From Impatiens glandulifera (Eukaryota; Streptophyta; Magnoliopsida; Ericales; Balsaminaceae): a stretch of DNA of 64,000 nt. Shown here in pieces: positions 11,565 through 21,852 of the stretch (position 1 is its first letter; the number at the start of each line of letters is the position of its first letter). Made by a program: the position numbers and the translations under genes. The notes under the pieces are model-generated. The model ran no database searches, had not been told where the DNA came from, and saw only the letters and a list, made by a program, of their open reading frames with translations. The stretch lies in the NCBI RefSeq assembly GCF_907164915.1, contig NC_061866.1, positions 53,317,113-53,381,112 on the forward strand, written 5' to 3'.

Positions 11565-12489
11565 TTTGTTAATTAGGAAGGAAATTAACACATTTTTTAT
11601 TTTTATTTTTAATTATAAATTTAAATAAATAAAATTAATAATTCAAAATTTATTTAAAATAATATTACAAAATCTACATTAATAACATAATAATAATAAT
11701 ATATATACATTTATAATAAATCTTAACAGAGTTAAGTTAATTATAAAAAAAAATAACACATTTTATTATTTTATTAATAAATATAATTAAATTAAATTAA
11801 TAATTAAAAATTTATTTAAAACAATAATAAAAAATCATAATAATAATTCATATATATATAATAAACCTTAGTGAAAAAACTAATAATTTTTAAAATAATT
11901 TAATTAAAATATATTAAAATAATAAATATTTAAAAAATAAAAATATTATATATATAAGTATTTTATAATAGTTAGTCATATAAATTATATATAAATACAC
12001 AAAGTTATAAATATAAATCAACAATCTTAAATGGTATAGTGATTGAAGTGTTGATGCTACGTAATAGAGACAATAATTTAAATCCGGTTAGACACAATTT
12101 TTAAGCTATTAAAAAACATTAATGGTTAATAGGTAAAATAAAAATATTGTTTTATCGAACTGAGGAGATGGTTGGATGTGAATTATATTGGTTAAAATTT
12201 GCGATGAAATTGGTAGGTGGGTAAATCACATTCACAAAATTAGAGGTCGATTAAGATGAATGGTTAAAATATGCGATGAAATTGATGGTTGGTAGATGAT
12301 TGGTTAGTCGAAGGGAGTATGTGCAGAACATTCTACTCCTTGGGGTATAATGCACAATTTCCAGGATTTATGTCACACGATGAGAGGTCGATTAGAGATT
12401 AGTGGGTCAAAGTGAAGGTAAAAGAGATTTGTAATGTACCAAAGTAAAAGTTTAATGTCACGGTATGAGATATCCAATTAGGGTGGATA
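10821..12489. other. Intergenic, AT-rich, no gene seen
   Basis: No coding frame is supported. It contains an (AT)n microsatellite at 11529-11561 and AT-rich stretches around 11600-11990. Phrases such as 'gaggtcgattgagatt' recur, as in the more ordered repeat downstream. Confidence 0.65.
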
Positions 12490-13400
12490 AATGTGAAATA
12501 AGATGGATTGGTCAGTCGAAGTTAGGATAAGTAAGTCAGGTTGTTTATTGTAAAATATGTAAGGAGATGTACTGTTTGACCGAAATGAATGTAAAGTCTT
12601 AAGATGAGAGGTTGACTGAGATTATTGGGATAAAAAATATGGAATGAAATTGATGGTTAGCCGAATTGAGGATAAAAAATGTTGGGTTGTATTATTGCAA
12701 AATATGGTAGGAGATAAAGTTGTTTGACGAAGTGAAATCAAGGTCTCGAGATGAGAAATAAATTGTGAATTAATTGATAAATGTGGAATGAGATGGTTAA
12801 TTAGTTAAAGTAAAAAATAAGGTAAAAAGATGAGAGGTCAATTGGGGTAGATAAATGTGAAATAAGATGTATGGTTAGTCGAAGTGAGGATAAGAATGTT
12901 CGGTTGTATTATTGTAAAATATGTTAGGAGATGATTTGTTTGACGAAGTGAAAGAAATGTCTTGAGATGAGAGTTCAATTGTGAATTGATTGATAAATGT
13001 GGAATGAGATGGTTAATTAATCAAAGTGAAAATAAGGTAACAAGATTAAAGGTCAATTGAGGTAGATAAATGTGGAATGAAATGTATGGTTAGCCGAAAT
13101 GAAGATAAAAATGTCGGGTTATATTTTATAAAGTATGTGAGAATATGAGTTGTTTTATGAAGTGAAAGTAAGGTCTTCGAGAGAATAAGGGTCGATTATG
13201 ATTGGTGGATAAAATGGAATGATATGTTTTTTGATTAGTCAAAGTGACGGTAAGGTAAAGAGATAAATGTCAACTGGGAAAGAAATTGATATTGGGGGTT
13301 AAAATATTCGAGAAGATTAGTTTTTTGACCGAAGTAAAAGTTAAGGTCACGAGATTAGAAATCCGATTTGAATTAGTAGATTAACGTGGAATGAAATGGT
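12490..13400. repeat. Degenerate tandem repeat, period about 216 bp
   Basis: A phrase of the type GGTTAGYCGAARTGAGGATA recurs at 12655, 12873 and 13088, spaced 218 and 215 bp, with a shortened related unit starting near 12511. Each unit also carries TTGTTTGACGAAGTGAAA and AAATGTGGAATGAGATGGTT elements. The units differ by many substitutions and small indels, so the array is old. I see no coding function. Confidence 0.65.
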
Positions 13401-13410
13401 TGGAGATTGA

Positions 13411-13516
13411 GTCTACATTTGACATCAAGAAGGATTGGGCGGCGCGTTGAGTTTATTTAGACTCTCTGTTTCTTATAACTCAATTCATTTCTATTCTAGA
13501 AATTCAGTGGATGCAA
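13411..13516 (+). pseudogene. RhoGDI last-exon tail fragment, left part
   Basis: The sequence matches the end of RhoGDI exon 5 and its 3' UTR (compare 3838-3957): CTACATTTGACATCAAGAAG, a TGA stop, and AACTCAATTCATTTCTATTC. It is interrupted at 13516 by the Ty3 element and resumes at 25123. The TGCAA at 13512-13516 is the left copy of the target-site duplication. It has no coding capacity. Confidence 0.85.
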
Positions 13517-13920
13517 TGATGCAGCGTGCGTGGCTAGGATGAACCTTTATCAAGATTCGTTGATTCTTACGAATACCGAAAGTTGATAGATATTGAGGAA
13601 ACCTCGTTTTCTGATTAATAATCTTCCCCTAACAAAGTGTTTTAAGATTCTTTAAATACTCAAACCCTAGCTTGCAAAAGAAATAAACAACTTTTAATAA
13701 ATTGAAAAAAACACCCGAAACTAATAAAAATGCGATTTTGAGCCCCTAAACGTCGTCAGATGGCCTTAAACCATCATACCTCATGGCAAAACCATGACTT
13801 CTTCACAGCACCACGTTTCCGCCCGAAAAACACTAGGCAATCGTCGAAATCTGACACTTGCGAGATATTTTCGGATGCTGCAACTTTCGCATAAACGCCT
13901 CTTCGACTCGCACCGCATCA
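13517..13920 (-). repeat. 3' LTR of the outer (CRM-like) element
   Basis: 404 bp, starting TG and ending CA, identical by eye to 24719-25122. On the sense strand it begins TGATGCGG directly after the polypurine tract. The integrase reading frame continues into it and stops at 13833-13835. Confidence 0.92.
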
Positions 13921-14047
13921 TTCCCCCCAGGGTAGAAAAGATTCGTCCTCGAATCTGGAACCGCATCATCCTCATCAGAAGAAGACTCACCCACAAAAGG
14001 AACAAGATGCTTCACATTGAACACATCAGAGGTACGCACATGGCTGG
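13833..14047 (-). pseudogene. Outer element: integrase C-terminus with CR-like motif, cut off from pol
   Basis: This is the last part of the outer pol frame, separated from the rest by the nested insertion at 14048. The frame reads SHVRTSDVFNVKHLVPF, an acidic SSSDEDD stretch, then SRTNLFYPGGNDA. It continues through the polypurine tract into the 3' LTR, ending at a TAA near 13833. An integrase tail of this type, with the frame extending into the LTR, is known from centromeric CRM chromoviruses, where the CR motif has been linked to centromere targeting. As it stands the fragment has no start and is not expressed as part of pol. Confidence 0.75.
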
Positions 14048-14956
14048 TGTAACGAAGGGTCTGTCTAACACGGAAAAACACACCAAAATTTTAAAACTTC
14101 GGCTAACCCTTTGTCCGGCTCAGGTCCTCCTCGCAAGCACCTGATCAGCCAACTCTCTCCAAGAAAGAACAGAATATAACGAAGATATAAAACAGCAAAG
14201 AGGCAACACAATTACGGCCGAAGCCAACCCTGTATCTTACTATTGATTCACACTCAACCAAAGAAGTTTACAAGGAACCCACGGGTAGGCACAATCCCCA
14301 GGCTCAAGAATATCTCTCTCGTTCTTAATTGATGACTTGATCGATTTCTTGATTGAATGCCTTAGGGTCGCCTCCTCTAGAGATATAATAGGATAGAAAA
14401 CGTGTACAACTAACTTTGCCTAAGTCTACGCTGAATAATTCATCTAAGACTTAGTCTACCGAAAATATAGGGACTTTGACCGGGCCTTACCGAAATACTC
14501 GGTCTCGGCCAAGACTTCTTCCATCTTTAACTTAACGCTGCGCCTTTCTTCGGTCGCCTAGTGGATCGGGACCTTATGGGTCCAAAACTGGCCCAAGGCC
14601 CAATCCCTAGTCGAGGCCTGACCCATGCACAATGATCTGACCCATGCTGAAACGCTTCGGTCCTCGGTCTTCTTTTTCCCCTCGGTCGGATGCGTCGGCC
14701 AGGATACCTTCTCTCGGTCCCTGCTTCAACCATGCTACCTTCTCTCGGTCCCTGCTTCAGCCAGGCTACCTTCTCTCGGTCCCTGCTTCCGCCATGTACA
14801 CTTTTCCGCACCTATGCCAAGGCCCCCACACGCGTGCCTTGGTATCTCCGGTCTGGTGCCCGAGCTCCACACTTGGCTCTTTTCTGGGCACCTCCTCTCG
14901 GTCCTGGCCTCCACTCAAGTTAGCCAGGCCGAGAGTCAGCAACTAGGGTTGTGACA
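14048..14956 (-). repeat. 3' LTR of the nested element
   Basis: 909 bp, TGTAAC...TTGTGACA on the plus strand. It carries three tandem copies of a 31-bp unit (from 14705, 14736 and 14767) containing ACCTTCTCTCGGTCCCTGC. The gag-pol stop codon at 14943-14945 lies inside this LTR. Confidence 0.92.
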
Positions 14957-17900
14957 AACCAGCCCCACCTACCGGACTCAACGTCCGCGTTGAGGGGTTC
15001 TCCACCAGACCCTTGCTCGTCAAGTACGCCTGCACCTTATCCGCAAACTGCCACAGGTTAGTATTACGTACCCATGTAGCATCTTCCCGACTCTCTCCGT
15101 GCCATTGGACTAAGAAGTCCGTGCGCCTATTCTTGACACTATGACCGGCTGTCCTGTGATCCAGAATCTGGGCCACTTCTTTTTCGGTCTCAAACTGCAC
15201 CACGGGTGGGGCTCGCCTAGCCTGCACCCTGGTACCATCGGCCATATCTTCATGAAACTTCTTCAGATAGCTCACGTGGAAAGTAGGGTGGATCTTCAAC
15301 CGGTCTGGAAGAGACAACCGATAGGCCACCCGACCGACCCTTTTCAACACCTCAAAAGGCCCGTCATACTTAGGAATTAGTGCTCGCTGCCGACTCTTAG
15401 CACTAATCCGCTTCCAAATCTGTGGAGTCAGCTTCAACAAGACCTGTTCTCCGACCTGGAATTCCACTTCTCTTCTACCCGCATCAGCATACTTCTTCAT
15501 CCGCTTCTGAGCCTTCTCCATGCTCTCCCGAGCCAAGTCTAACATCTCTTGCTTAAGCTTGGCGAAGCGGTATGAAGCAGGACAATCACCCCCACCGTTC
15601 CTTGAAGCTACTGTGTGCGGGGTATTGGGCTGGACCCCCAATACTATCTCAAACGGACTCTGGCCCGTTGATGAAGACCGATGCAAGTTGTAACTGAACT
15701 GTGCAACGTCTAGCAAGCCGAGCCAATTCTCTTGGCTGCTTGTCACATAATGCCGCAAGTACTCCTCGAGCACTTGGTTGATCCTCTCCGTCTGGCCATC
15801 GGTCTGCGGGTGATTGGCCGTCGAGAATTTAAGTTCTGACCCCAACATATTGAAAAGAGAAGTCCAGAACCTGCCTGTGAACCGAGCGTCCCGGTCGCTC
15901 ACCATGTCCTTCGGCACTCCGAAATTTTTCACAACATTCCGGAATAATAAGTCAGCTGCGGTCTCGGCTGAACACACCTTGGGCACCGGTATGAAAACCG
16001 CATACTTGGAAAACCTGTCCACCACCACTAGGACCGAGGTCTTCCCCTCCACCTTGGGAAAACCGAGAATAAAGTCTAAGGAAATCGACTGCCACGGTCG
16101 ATCAGGTATGGGCAGGGGCTGCAGCAAGCCCGCTTGTCTTCTCTTCTCGGTCTTGTCTAGCTGACACACCAGACACGTCTTGACATAAAATTCCACGTCC
16201 TCCAACATCTTGCTCCATGTGTAGGACCGTGAAAGAAGCGCCATCATTCTGCCTACTCCAGGATGACCGGCCCATTGTGGATCATGGGTCTCTCTGAGTA
16301 GTTTCTGACGCAAGGGCCCGGTTGGAACGACCGCGCGCCCTCCTTTGGCAAAAAGCAGACCATCTTCAAGCCAATATTTCGTGCTTTCTCCCGCAAGCAC
16401 CTGCTTCACCGACGCTTGGTAAGCAGTATCATTCTTGGCAGCTTCTCGGATCTCATCCATGAACCCTGCCTCCACCAGTGTCAAGGCTGCCACATATTCC
16501 TCGGTCGTCTGGCGGCTCAATGCATCGGCCACTTCATTACTCTTCCCGGGCCGGTGCAGCCATTCGAAATCAAACTCGCTGAGAAATTCTTTCCACCTCG
16601 CTTGCTTAGGGGACAGCTTCTTCTGAGTCTTGAAATAAGTGTTAGCCACGTTGTCGGTGACCACCACAAACTTGGTGCCCAAAAGATAGTGGCGCCATGC
16701 CTCAAGGCAATGCACGACCGCCACCATCTCCTTCTCATGAGTTGAATATCGAGTCTCAACATCTTTGAACTTCCTGCTTTCGAATGCAACCGGATGCCTC
16801 TCCTGCATCAGCACCCCGCCCAAAGCTCGGTCGGATGCGTCGGTATGTACTTCAAAAGGTCGGTCAAAGTGTGGCAGTTGCAACACGGGCTCGGTCGCGA
16901 CCGCGTGCTTCAGGGCTGTAAATGCGTCTTCACATCTGTCTGACCAGACCCACTCTCGGTCCTTCTTTAGCAAATCTGTAAGGGGCCCGGTCTTCTTGGA
17001 ATAATCTTGAATGAACCAGCGATAATAGTTGGCAAGACCGAGGAAGGACCGCAGCTCGGTCGCTCGGCTCGGTCGTGGCCACTTCTCGATAGCAATAACC
17101 TTGGCTGGATCCATTCTGATTTCACCATGTCCGACAATGTGCCCCAGAAAATTGATTTGCTCCAAACAGAACTCGCATTTGCCCTTGTTTATGTAGAGGT
17201 GGTGCTCTCGCAGCTTCTCAAACACCCACTCCAAGTGGCTATAGTGCTCCTCGGCCGAGGCACTATAGACCAAGATGTCATCCAGGTAGACCACAACGCT
17301 TCGGTCTAGCCTTTCATACAAGACATCATTCATCAGGTTGCAGAACGTAGCAGGCGCATTGGTTAGGCCGAAAGGCATAACTAGGAACTCATATGACCCA
17401 TAGCGAGTCACACACGTAGTCTTGGCCACATCTTCGGTCGCCACCCTAACCTGCCAGTACCCTGATCTCAAGTCTATCTTTGAATAGACCCGCGCCTGTG
17501 CTAGTTTATCAAATAAATCCAACACGTTAGGGATCGGGTATTTATTTTTGACTGTTACCTTGTTGAGGGCTCGGTAGTCGACGCACATCCGCAAGGAGCC
17601 GTCGGCCTTCTTTTGGAACAGAATGGGAGACCCATATGGCGCTTTGCTAGGTCTGATCAGCCCACCTTCCAGCAGCTCGGTCAGCTGCTTCCTCAACTCC
17701 ACCAACTCTGACGGACCCATCCGATAGGGAGCTTTCGCCGGTATCACTGCCCCGGGCTCTAGCTCGATTCTGTGGTCGATGTTCCTCTTCGGAGGCAACA
17801 CCTTCGGTAACTTGGGCGGCATAATATCTTCATACTGCCCCATCAAATCTGCAACCCTACTCGGCACATCCGAGTAAACGTCGGGCTTCATCTCCACTAA

Positions 17901-19535
17901 TGTCGCCACGTAGGTGCGCTCTCCACGCCTCAAGCCCTTCTTGAGCTGCATGGCAGAGAGCATGGCCGCCTTCTTCTCCTTGGCCGCCTCATAGCGCCCG
18001 GCTATGAAAGATGGATTCTCTGGCGCCGCAATGAAAATCCCTCCTAAGTGTGGCATGACCGCCACATGGGCCGCGGCTAGAAATTCGATTCCTAGGATGA
18101 CGTCGAAGTCATCAAGGGGGATGGCCATGAATTCCACCCGGCCCTTCCAAGACCCTATTTGTAACTCAGCCGTTGCCTGCCCCTTGACTGGCTGAGCTTC
18201 CGAATTCACCGCCTTCATCTTCGAGCGGTGTTGAGCAATCTCTAGCCCAAACTTGCTGATCTCTCTATCAGCAACAAAGTTATGGGTTGCACCGGTGTCA
18301 ACCATAGCCATAACTTCCTTCCCGTTGATCTTGATCTTCACATACATTAGACCCCGGGCCTTATGTGGCACATGGGCGCCGGCCTGCATTGCGCCTAACA
18401 TTTGCAGCGGATTCACCCTAGAAGGTACATCATCTTGTTCCTCCTCTTGACCCTGGATCGCACTAACTCTGCCGCGCTGCGGGCATTCCCGCATCAGGTG
18501 ATCACCATTGCACAGATAGCATCCAGCTTGTCTTCGGGCCGGACCGGCTTTACTCCCTCGGTCCGACTCTGGTTTCTTTCGGTCATGACCGGCACTTTTG
18601 CCTCGGTTATGACTTGTCTTTCCCCCTGGTCCTCGATCTCTACCTTGGACTCTGGCCTTCCCCTTGTCTCTGGCGGAGGGCTTACTTGGCTCGGCGCTGA
18701 CCGCGCCAATAGTTCTATAATCGGCCAACCGATCGGCCCCAGCTATGGCCGACGGTAGGTCCTTCACATCCAATCTTCGTAGCTCGGTCTGGGCCCATGG
18801 TTGCAGTCCGGCTAGAAAGTTGAACAACTTATCCTGCTCTGACATATCCCGAATGTCCAGCATAAGGGAACTGAAGCTCTTTACATATTCTCTTGTAGAA
18901 CCAGTATGGCGTAGACGGCGGAGGGACTCGCGGGCTATCCAGGAAGCATTCCCCGGGAGGAATTGCTCCTTCAGTTCTCGCTTCATCACATCCCAGGTGT
19001 CGATCTTGTCTCTCATTGCACTAGCATCATCTGAAAGGCGGGCTCTCCACCAAAGCTTGGCATCACCTACAAGATACATGCTGGTGACCGACACCTTCTT
19101 ATCTTCAGGGATCTTGGAGGTCTCGAAATAGACTTCCATATCCCAAAGGAAATTCTCTATCTCCTTAGCGCTCCTGGCTCCTCCGAATGAACAGGGCTCG
19201 GGTACCTTGAATTTCGTCGATGGAGCTGCTGCGTTCGGGGCATCCGAACCAGCCGCGCGCCTAAGCACTCGCACCTCGATCTCCAGCTCTTCTATCCGAG
19301 AGATGAGTGCGTTCTGCCTAGTAATTTGTTTCTGCTCTAACATGTCGCTCAAACGCCAAATGTTCTTCTGAGCAGTTTCCCATTGCGCCTTCAACTCGCC
19401 CACCTGACCGAACAGGGAGGGCTCGTTTTCCTCTGCAGGCATGCCTACGAGCTCCTCGAGCTCGGTCAGCCGCGTGTCCGTTTCTGCTTCGAAATCTTCT
19501 TGGACCGCACGGCTGCTGCCACTAGTCTTCTTCAT
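14943..19535 (-). CDS. Gag-Pol polyprotein of the nested chromovirus, intact frame
   Basis: A single open frame of about 1530 residues. The ATG at 19535 (MKKTSGSS) is preferred; the frame is open a little further up but there it overlaps the primer-binding site. Order: coiled-coil-like N-terminus, gag domain ([12 protein letters not shown]), zinc knuckle [13 protein letters not shown] (CX2CX3HX4C), aspartic protease ([10 protein letters not shown]), reverse transcriptase ([11 protein letters not shown]), RNase H ([16 protein letters not shown]), integrase (HHCC region with CLVCQLDK, then [16 protein letters not shown] and [12 protein letters not shown] supplying the D, D and E), and a C-terminal chromodomain ([17 protein letters not shown]). 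All catalytic motifs I can check are present and there is no internal stop. The frame runs through the polypurine tract and ends 14 bp inside the 3' LTR. It may still be able to make protein. Confidence 0.93.
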   Translation of the reverse strand: MKKTSGSSRAVQEDFEAETDTRLTELEELVGMPAEENEPSLFGQVGELKAQWETAQKNIWRLSDMLEQKQITRQNALISRIEELEIEVRVLRRAAGSDAPNAAAPSTKFKVPEPCSFGGARSAKEIENFLWDMEVYFETSKIPEDKKVSVTSMYLVGDAKLWWRARLSDDASAMRDKIDTWDVMKRELKEQFLPGNASWIARESLRRLRHTGSTREYVKSFSSLMLDIRDMSEQDKLFNFLAGLQPWAQTELRRLDVKDLPSAIAGADRLADYRTIGAVSAEPSKPSARDKGKARVQGRDRGPGGKTSHNRGKSAGHDRKKPESDRGSKAGPARRQAGCYLCNGDHLMRECPQRGRVSAIQGQEEEQDDVPSRVNPLQMLGAMQAGAHVPHKARGLMYVKIKINGKEVMAMVDTGATHNFVADREISKFGLEIAQHRSKMKAVNSEAQPVKGQATAELQIGSWKGRVEFMAIPLDDFDVILGIEFLAAAHVAVMPHLGGIFIAAPENPSFIAGRYEAAKEKKAAMLSAMQLKKGLRRGERTYVATLVEMKPDVYSDVPSRVADLMGQYEDIMPPKLPKVLPPKRNIDHRIELEPGAVIPAKAPYRMGPSELVELRKQLTELLEGGLIRPSKAPYGSPILFQKKADGSLRMCVDYRALNKVTVKNKYPIPNVLDLFDKLAQARVYSKIDLRSGYWQVRVATEDVAKTTCVTRYGSYEFLVMPFGLTNAPATFCNLMNDVLYERLDRSVVVYLDDILVYSASAEEHYSHLEWVFEKLREHHLYINKGKCEFCLEQINFLGHIVGHGEIRMDPAKVIAIEKWPRPSRATELRSFLGLANYYRWFIQDYSKKTGPLTDLLKKDREWVWSDRCEDAFTALKHAVATEPVLQLPHFDRPFEVHTDASDRALGGVLMQERHPVAFESRKFKDVETRYSTHEKEMVAVVHCLEAWRHYLLGTKFVVVTDNVANTYFKTQKKLSPKQARWKEFLSEFDFEWLHRPGKSNEVADALSRQTTEEYVAALTLVEAGFMDEIREAAKNDTAYQASVKQVLAGESTKYWLEDGLLFAKGGRAVVPTGPLRQKLLRETHDPQWAGHPGVGRMMALLSRSYTWSKMLEDVEFYVKTCLVCQLDKTEKRRQAGLLQPLPIPDRPWQSISLDFILGFPKVEGKTSVLVVVDRFSKYAVFIPVPKVCSAETAADLLFRNVVKNFGVPKDMVSDRDARFTGRFWTSLFNMLGSELKFSTANHPQTDGQTERINQVLEEYLRHYVTSSQENWLGLLDVAQFSYNLHRSSSTGQSPFEIVLGVQPNTPHTVASRNGGGDCPASYRFAKLKQEMLDLARESMEKAQKRMKKYADAGRREVEFQVGEQVLLKLTPQIWKRISAKSRQRALIPKYDGPFEVLKRVGRVAYRLSLPDRLKIHPTFHVSYLKKFHEDMADGTRVQARRAPPVVQFETEKEVAQILDHRTAGHSVKNRRTDFLVQWHGESREDATWVRNTNLWQFADKVQAYLTSKGLVENPSTRTLSPVGGAGLSQP

Positions 19536-19567
19536 TATTTTCTTTCGCCCAAAATATACGTCGCTGT

Positions 19568-19579
19568 GCTCTGATACCA
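19568..19579 (-). other. Primer-binding site of the nested element
   Basis: The sense-strand TGGTATCAGAGC is complementary to the 3' end of initiator methionine tRNA. It sits two bases inside the 5' LTR (19582-20490). Confidence 0.9.
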
Positions 19580-19581
19580 CT

Positions 19582-20490
19582 TGTAACGAAGGGTCTGTCT
19601 AACACGGAAAAACACACCAAAATTTCAAAACTTCGGCTAACCCTTTGTCCGGCTCAGGTCCTCCTCGCAAGCACCTGATCAGCCAACTCTCTCCAAGAAA
19701 GAACAGAATATAACGAAGATATAAAACAGCAAAGAGGCAACACAATTACGGCCGAAGCCAACCCTGTATCTTACTATTGATTCACACTCAACCAAAGAAG
19801 TTTACAAGGAACCCACGGGTAGGCACAATCCCCAGGCTCAAGAATATCTCTCTCGTTCTTAATTGATGACTTGATCGATTTCTTGATTGAATGCCTTAGG
19901 GTCGCCTCCTCTAGAGATATAATAGGATAGAAAACGTGTACAACTAACTTTGCCTAAGTCTACGCTGAATAATTCATCTAAGACTTAGTCTACCGAAAAT
20001 ATAGGGACTTTGACCGGGCCTTACCGAAATACTCGGTCTCGGCCAAGACTTCTTCCATCTTTGACTTAACGCTGAGCCTTTCTTCGGTCGCCCAGTGGAT
20101 CGGGACCTTATGGGTCCAAAACTGGCCCAAGGCCCAATCCCTGGTCGAGGCCTGACCCATGCACAATGATCTGGCCCATGCTGAAACGCTTCGGTCCTCG
20201 GTCTTCTTTTTCCCCTCGGTCGGATGCGTCGGCCAGGATACCTTCTCTCGGTCCCTGCTTCAACCATGCTACCTTCTCTCGGTCCCTGCTTCAGCCAGGC
20301 TACCTTCTCTCGGTCCCTGCTTCCGCCATGTACACTTTTCCGCACCTATGCCAAGGCCCCCACACGCGTGCCTTGGTATCTCCGGTCTAGTGCCCGAGCT
20401 CCACACTTGGCTCTTTTCTGGGCACCTCCTCTCGGTCCTGGCCTCCACTCAAGTTAGCCAGGCCGAGAGTCAGCAACTAGGGTTGTGACA
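19582..20490 (-). repeat. 5' LTR of the nested element
   Basis: 909 bp, the partner of 14048-14956, with about 7 differences. The same 31-bp triple repeat is present. Confidence 0.92.
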
Positions 20491-21852
20491 GCTGGGAAGG
20501 CGTAAACGATAAGCATTGGGGTTGATCTTCTCCACAATCTCAACATGACCAATCTTCTTAGCAGCAAGCTTGCTATATTCATGAGCTGGAAAACGATCCT
20601 TAGTCAGAATAGCCCACACAAAGTCACCAACTTCAAAATCAACAGCACGCCTTCTCGAATCAGCCTTCTCCTTGTACTTGGCAGTAGCAGCAACCAAACG
20701 GTCATGAGTGGTCTGATGAACCTGAGCCAACTGACCAACAAAATCCGCAGCAGTGGAATGAGGACGCACCTTGCTGGGCAGCGCTAACAAATCAAGAGGA
20801 GCACGCGGAGACAGCCCGTAAATCACATGGAAAGGACTGAAACTAGTGGAGCGATTAACAGCATGATTGTGAGCAAACTCGGCCTGAGGCAGCTTCAGAT
20901 CCCAAGCCTTAGGATGATCCCCAACTAAACTGCGCAGAAGGTTCCCCAAAGACCTATTAACAACTTCAGTTTGGCCATCAGTTTGCGGGTGATAGGCACT
21001 GCTAAAATTCAGCTGAGTATTAACCAAACGCCAAAGACTCCTCCAAAAGTGACTCACAAAGCGAGTGTCCCGATCAGAAACTATGGAGGCAGGAAGTCCA
21101 TGAAGGCGATACACATCCCTGAAATAAAGCTGTGCAACAGCCACAGCATCAGAGGTTTTCTTGCAGGGAATGAAATGAACCATCTTCGAGAATCGGTCAA
21201 CCACCACAAAAATCGAATCAGAACCACGCTGGGTACGTGGCAGCCCAAGGACAAAATCCATACTGACATCAGACCATGGTTGAGTGGGAATAGGCAGAGG
21301 CAAGTATAACCCGGCATTAGTCGAAGCGCCCTTAGCCAACTGACAAACACGACAGCGAGCAACAAAACGCCCCACCTCTTTGCGCATCGAAGGCCAGAAA
21401 TAAGAAGCTGCAAGAAGCTGGAAGGTACGATCACGCCCAACATGCCCTTCTTTGTGGAGTTCCTGAATCATCCTCAAACGCAGGCTGCAATCTGGAATGC
21501 ACAGCTGCACACCGCGGAAAAGGAACCCATCCTCCAAGACAAAGTCCCTCGAATCCCCCTGTTGGATGCGAATGAGGACCTGAGAAAAGAAAGGATCATC
21601 ACGATAGAGGTCCACAAACGAATCAAAGCCGGGTACATGGACACGCATCTCCGCCAACAGCCCATGACGACGACTCAAAGCATCAGCCACGCGATTAGAC
21701 ACACCAGCCTTGTGTTTAATCACAAAAGTAAACTGCTGTAAATAAGAGACCCACGAAGCATGACGATGAGAAATCTTGTCCTGACCACCAAGATGCTTGA
21801 GGGAATCATGATCCGTATATAAGACAAACTCCCGCTGAAATAAATAATGACG
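20491..21852 (-). pseudogene. Outer element: RNase H end and integrase, broken frame
   Basis: This is the continuation of the outer pol frame below the nonsense codon at 21853-21855. The frame stays open from 21852 through an RNase H tail (LYTDHDSLKHLGGQDK) and IKHKAGVSNRVADALSRR. It continues into an integrase with the HHCC zinc region (CRVCQLAKGA), MDFVLGLP, VSDRDTRF and [15 protein letters not shown]. It is cut at 20491 by the nested element after AYRLRLPS; downstream of the junction it reads only a few LTR-derived codons to a stop. The remaining tail lies at 13833-14047. There is no other stop in this stretch, so the nonsense codon and the insertion are the only breaks I see. Confidence 0.85.

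Larger units (their letters stand above)
14048..20490 (-). mobile_element. Nested Ty3 chromovirus with chromodomain, apparently complete
   Basis: 6443 bp with 909-bp LTRs (14048-14956 and 19582-20490). They differ at about 7 positions by eye, nearly all transitions. The target-site duplication GCTGG is at 14043-14047 and 20491-20495, inside the outer element's integrase. The primer-binding site at 19568-19579 is the full initiator-tRNA type TGGTATCAGAGC, two bases from the LTR. One uninterrupted gag-pol frame fills the interior. It lies in the same orientation as its host element. The integrase and C-terminal chromodomain suggest a Galadriel-like chromovirus; the clade call is tentative. The base composition is clearly richer in GC than the host DNA. 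Confidence 0.93.

Noticed and set aside
14527..14954. Several open frames of 77-109 codons in the nested element's LTR, repeated at 19974-20488
   Set aside because: They lie in both LTR copies and arise from the GC-rich 31-bp repeats; no recognisable protein.
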